A stretch of 64,000 bases of DNA, from positions 62,001 through 126,000 of the forward strand of contig NZ_JACHCQ010000009.1 in the NCBI RefSeq assembly GCF_014205835.1. Direction: 5' to 3'. This document shows, one piece after another, positions 63,385 to 64,000 of the stretch. The notes below the pieces were generated by a model. It was not told the DNA's origin, ran no database searches, and saw nothing but the letters and a program-made list of their open reading frames with translations. Each line of letters opens with the position of its first letter. The stretch's first letter is position 1. The translations under genes were made by a program, and so were the position numbers. The DNA comes from Pedobacter sp. AK013 (GTDB lineage: Bacteria > Bacteroidota > Bacteroidia > Sphingobacteriales > Sphingobacteriaceae).

Positions 63385-64000
63385 CTAATTCACCTTCGCC
63401 GTTCTTACTTTTTTAGAAAAAAGCTTAGGGAAAAAGCGTTTTAATAAGACTGCCCTGGTTTCTTTTCCGCCAATATAAACCTCTTCCTTTTTGTTCCTAA
63501 TGGCCAGCACAATTTGTTTTGCACATTCAGTAGGTGTCATGGCATTTTCATGTGCATCGCCCATTTTATTTAAGGGCTTGCCATCTGCAGTAAGCGCATT
63601 GTAGGTTACATTTGTTTTGATAAAACCTGGACAGATGATGGTAATATCGATGTTTTTATCGTAAACTTCCGATCGGAGTGAATCAAAATAACCATGCAGC
63701 GCATGTTTAGAAGCTGCATAAGTGGAACGGAATTTTGTACCGAATTTCCCAACAAGACTGCTAATTACAACGATCTGCCCAGCACCATTGGCAATCATCA
63801 AAGGCAGAACCGCTTTACTCAGTGCAACCGTTCCCCAAAAATTGGTATTCATAATCTGTTGCTCTGTTTGCAGGTTGGTTTCTAATGCTAAACTCCGTTG
63901 ACTTACACCACCGCTATTGATCAGTAAATCTATTTTTCCAAAAATACGGATGGCATCGGCAGCCTTGTTTTCCAGTGTAGTTGTTTCACTCAAATCGAAT
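63385..64000 (-). CDS. SDR-family oxidoreductase (N-terminus outside the window)
   Basis: At least 202 residues of a classical short-chain dehydrogenase/reductase; the coding frame runs past the window end with no stop, so the Rossmann TGxxxGxG part is missing. Visible are the LLINSGGV stretch (NAG-type motif), VVISSLVGKFGTK (catalytic Ser), STYAASKHALHGYF (Y-x3-K), and PGFIKTNV. The C-terminus has a basic tail (FSKKVRTAKVN). Substrate unknown. Confidence 0.9.
   Translation of the reverse strand, partial: FDLSETTTLENKAADAIRIFGKIDLLINSGGVSQRSLALETNLQTEQQIMNTNFWGTVALSKAVLPLMIANGAGQIVVISSLVGKFGTKFRSTYAASKHALHGYFDSLRSEVYDKNIDITIICPGFIKTNVTYNALTADGKPLNKMGDAHENAMTPTECAKQIVLAIRNKKEEVYIGGKETRAVLLKRFFPKLFSKKVRTAKVN

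Overview
The window reads as chromosomal DNA of a Bacteroidota bacterium, most likely Sphingobacteriaceae (Pedobacter-like). This rests on moderate A+T content, few Shine-Dalgarno sites, TTG/GTG starts on some genes, secreted proteins typical of the phylum, and scattered REP-like hairpins of the type 'cgtcaccctgaatttatttcag ... gctgaaataaattcagcatgacg'. The family assignment is inference. No rRNA, canonical tRNA, prophage, complete IS element or CRISPR array was seen.

Layout. 1-2.5 kb: frameshifted RelE-type toxin remnant, PLP aminotransferase, membrane protein. 2.7-9.3 kb: RNA-repair locus reading leftward (SPFH protein, two predicted nucleotidyltransferases, RtcB RNA ligase) with a divergent WYL regulator. 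The 1-kb gap between them holds two tRNA-like T-arms, several hairpins and two copies of the palindrome TTGCGCAA. 9.3-16.3 kb: GH32 fructan hydrolase, prfC, a possible structured RNA, PIF1-like helicase with a C-terminal HTH, SprT-like protein. 16.3-25.3 kb: adenine deaminase, fused 2-oxoacid dehydrogenase E1, lutB, a decayed VapC toxin with its antitoxin, M28 peptidase, rpiB, tatC. 25.4-30.3 kb: fatty-acid/phospholipid cluster yceD-rpmF-plsX-fabH-accB-accC. 30.4-36.2 kb: sulfurtransferase, TIMP-like secreted protein, MFS remnant, pdxA/rsmA, a 390-bp tandem non-coding repeat, thioredoxin-like protein, clpS. 36.4-47.6 kb: second KAS III, two coupled secreted proteins of unknown function, dtd, GT39-like protein, MazG-like protein, small membrane proteins that share a module, and a TPR protein. 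47.8-52.2 kb: an S9 peptidase homologue lacking the catalytic Ser and His, followed by a histidine kinase and response regulator. 52.2-57.1 kb: phosphoesterase and an AAA / MoxR / VWA trio. 57.2-64 kb: fructokinase-like PfkB, secreted NTF2-like protein, hexapeptide acetyltransferase, a JmjC-cupin / DUF3050 / JmjC-cupin cluster, fasciclin protein, and an SDR cut by the window edge.

The most interesting region is the RtcB locus with its embedded tRNA-like RNA. It has the parts of an RNA-damage response: ligase, nucleotidyltransferases, scaffold protein, ligand-sensing WYL regulator, and an RNA that mimics part of a tRNA. Second is the JmjC / DUF3050 / JmjC cluster, with predicted metal-ligand motifs in all three proteins. 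The dead S9 peptidase beside a two-component system and two frameshifted toxin genes are also notable.
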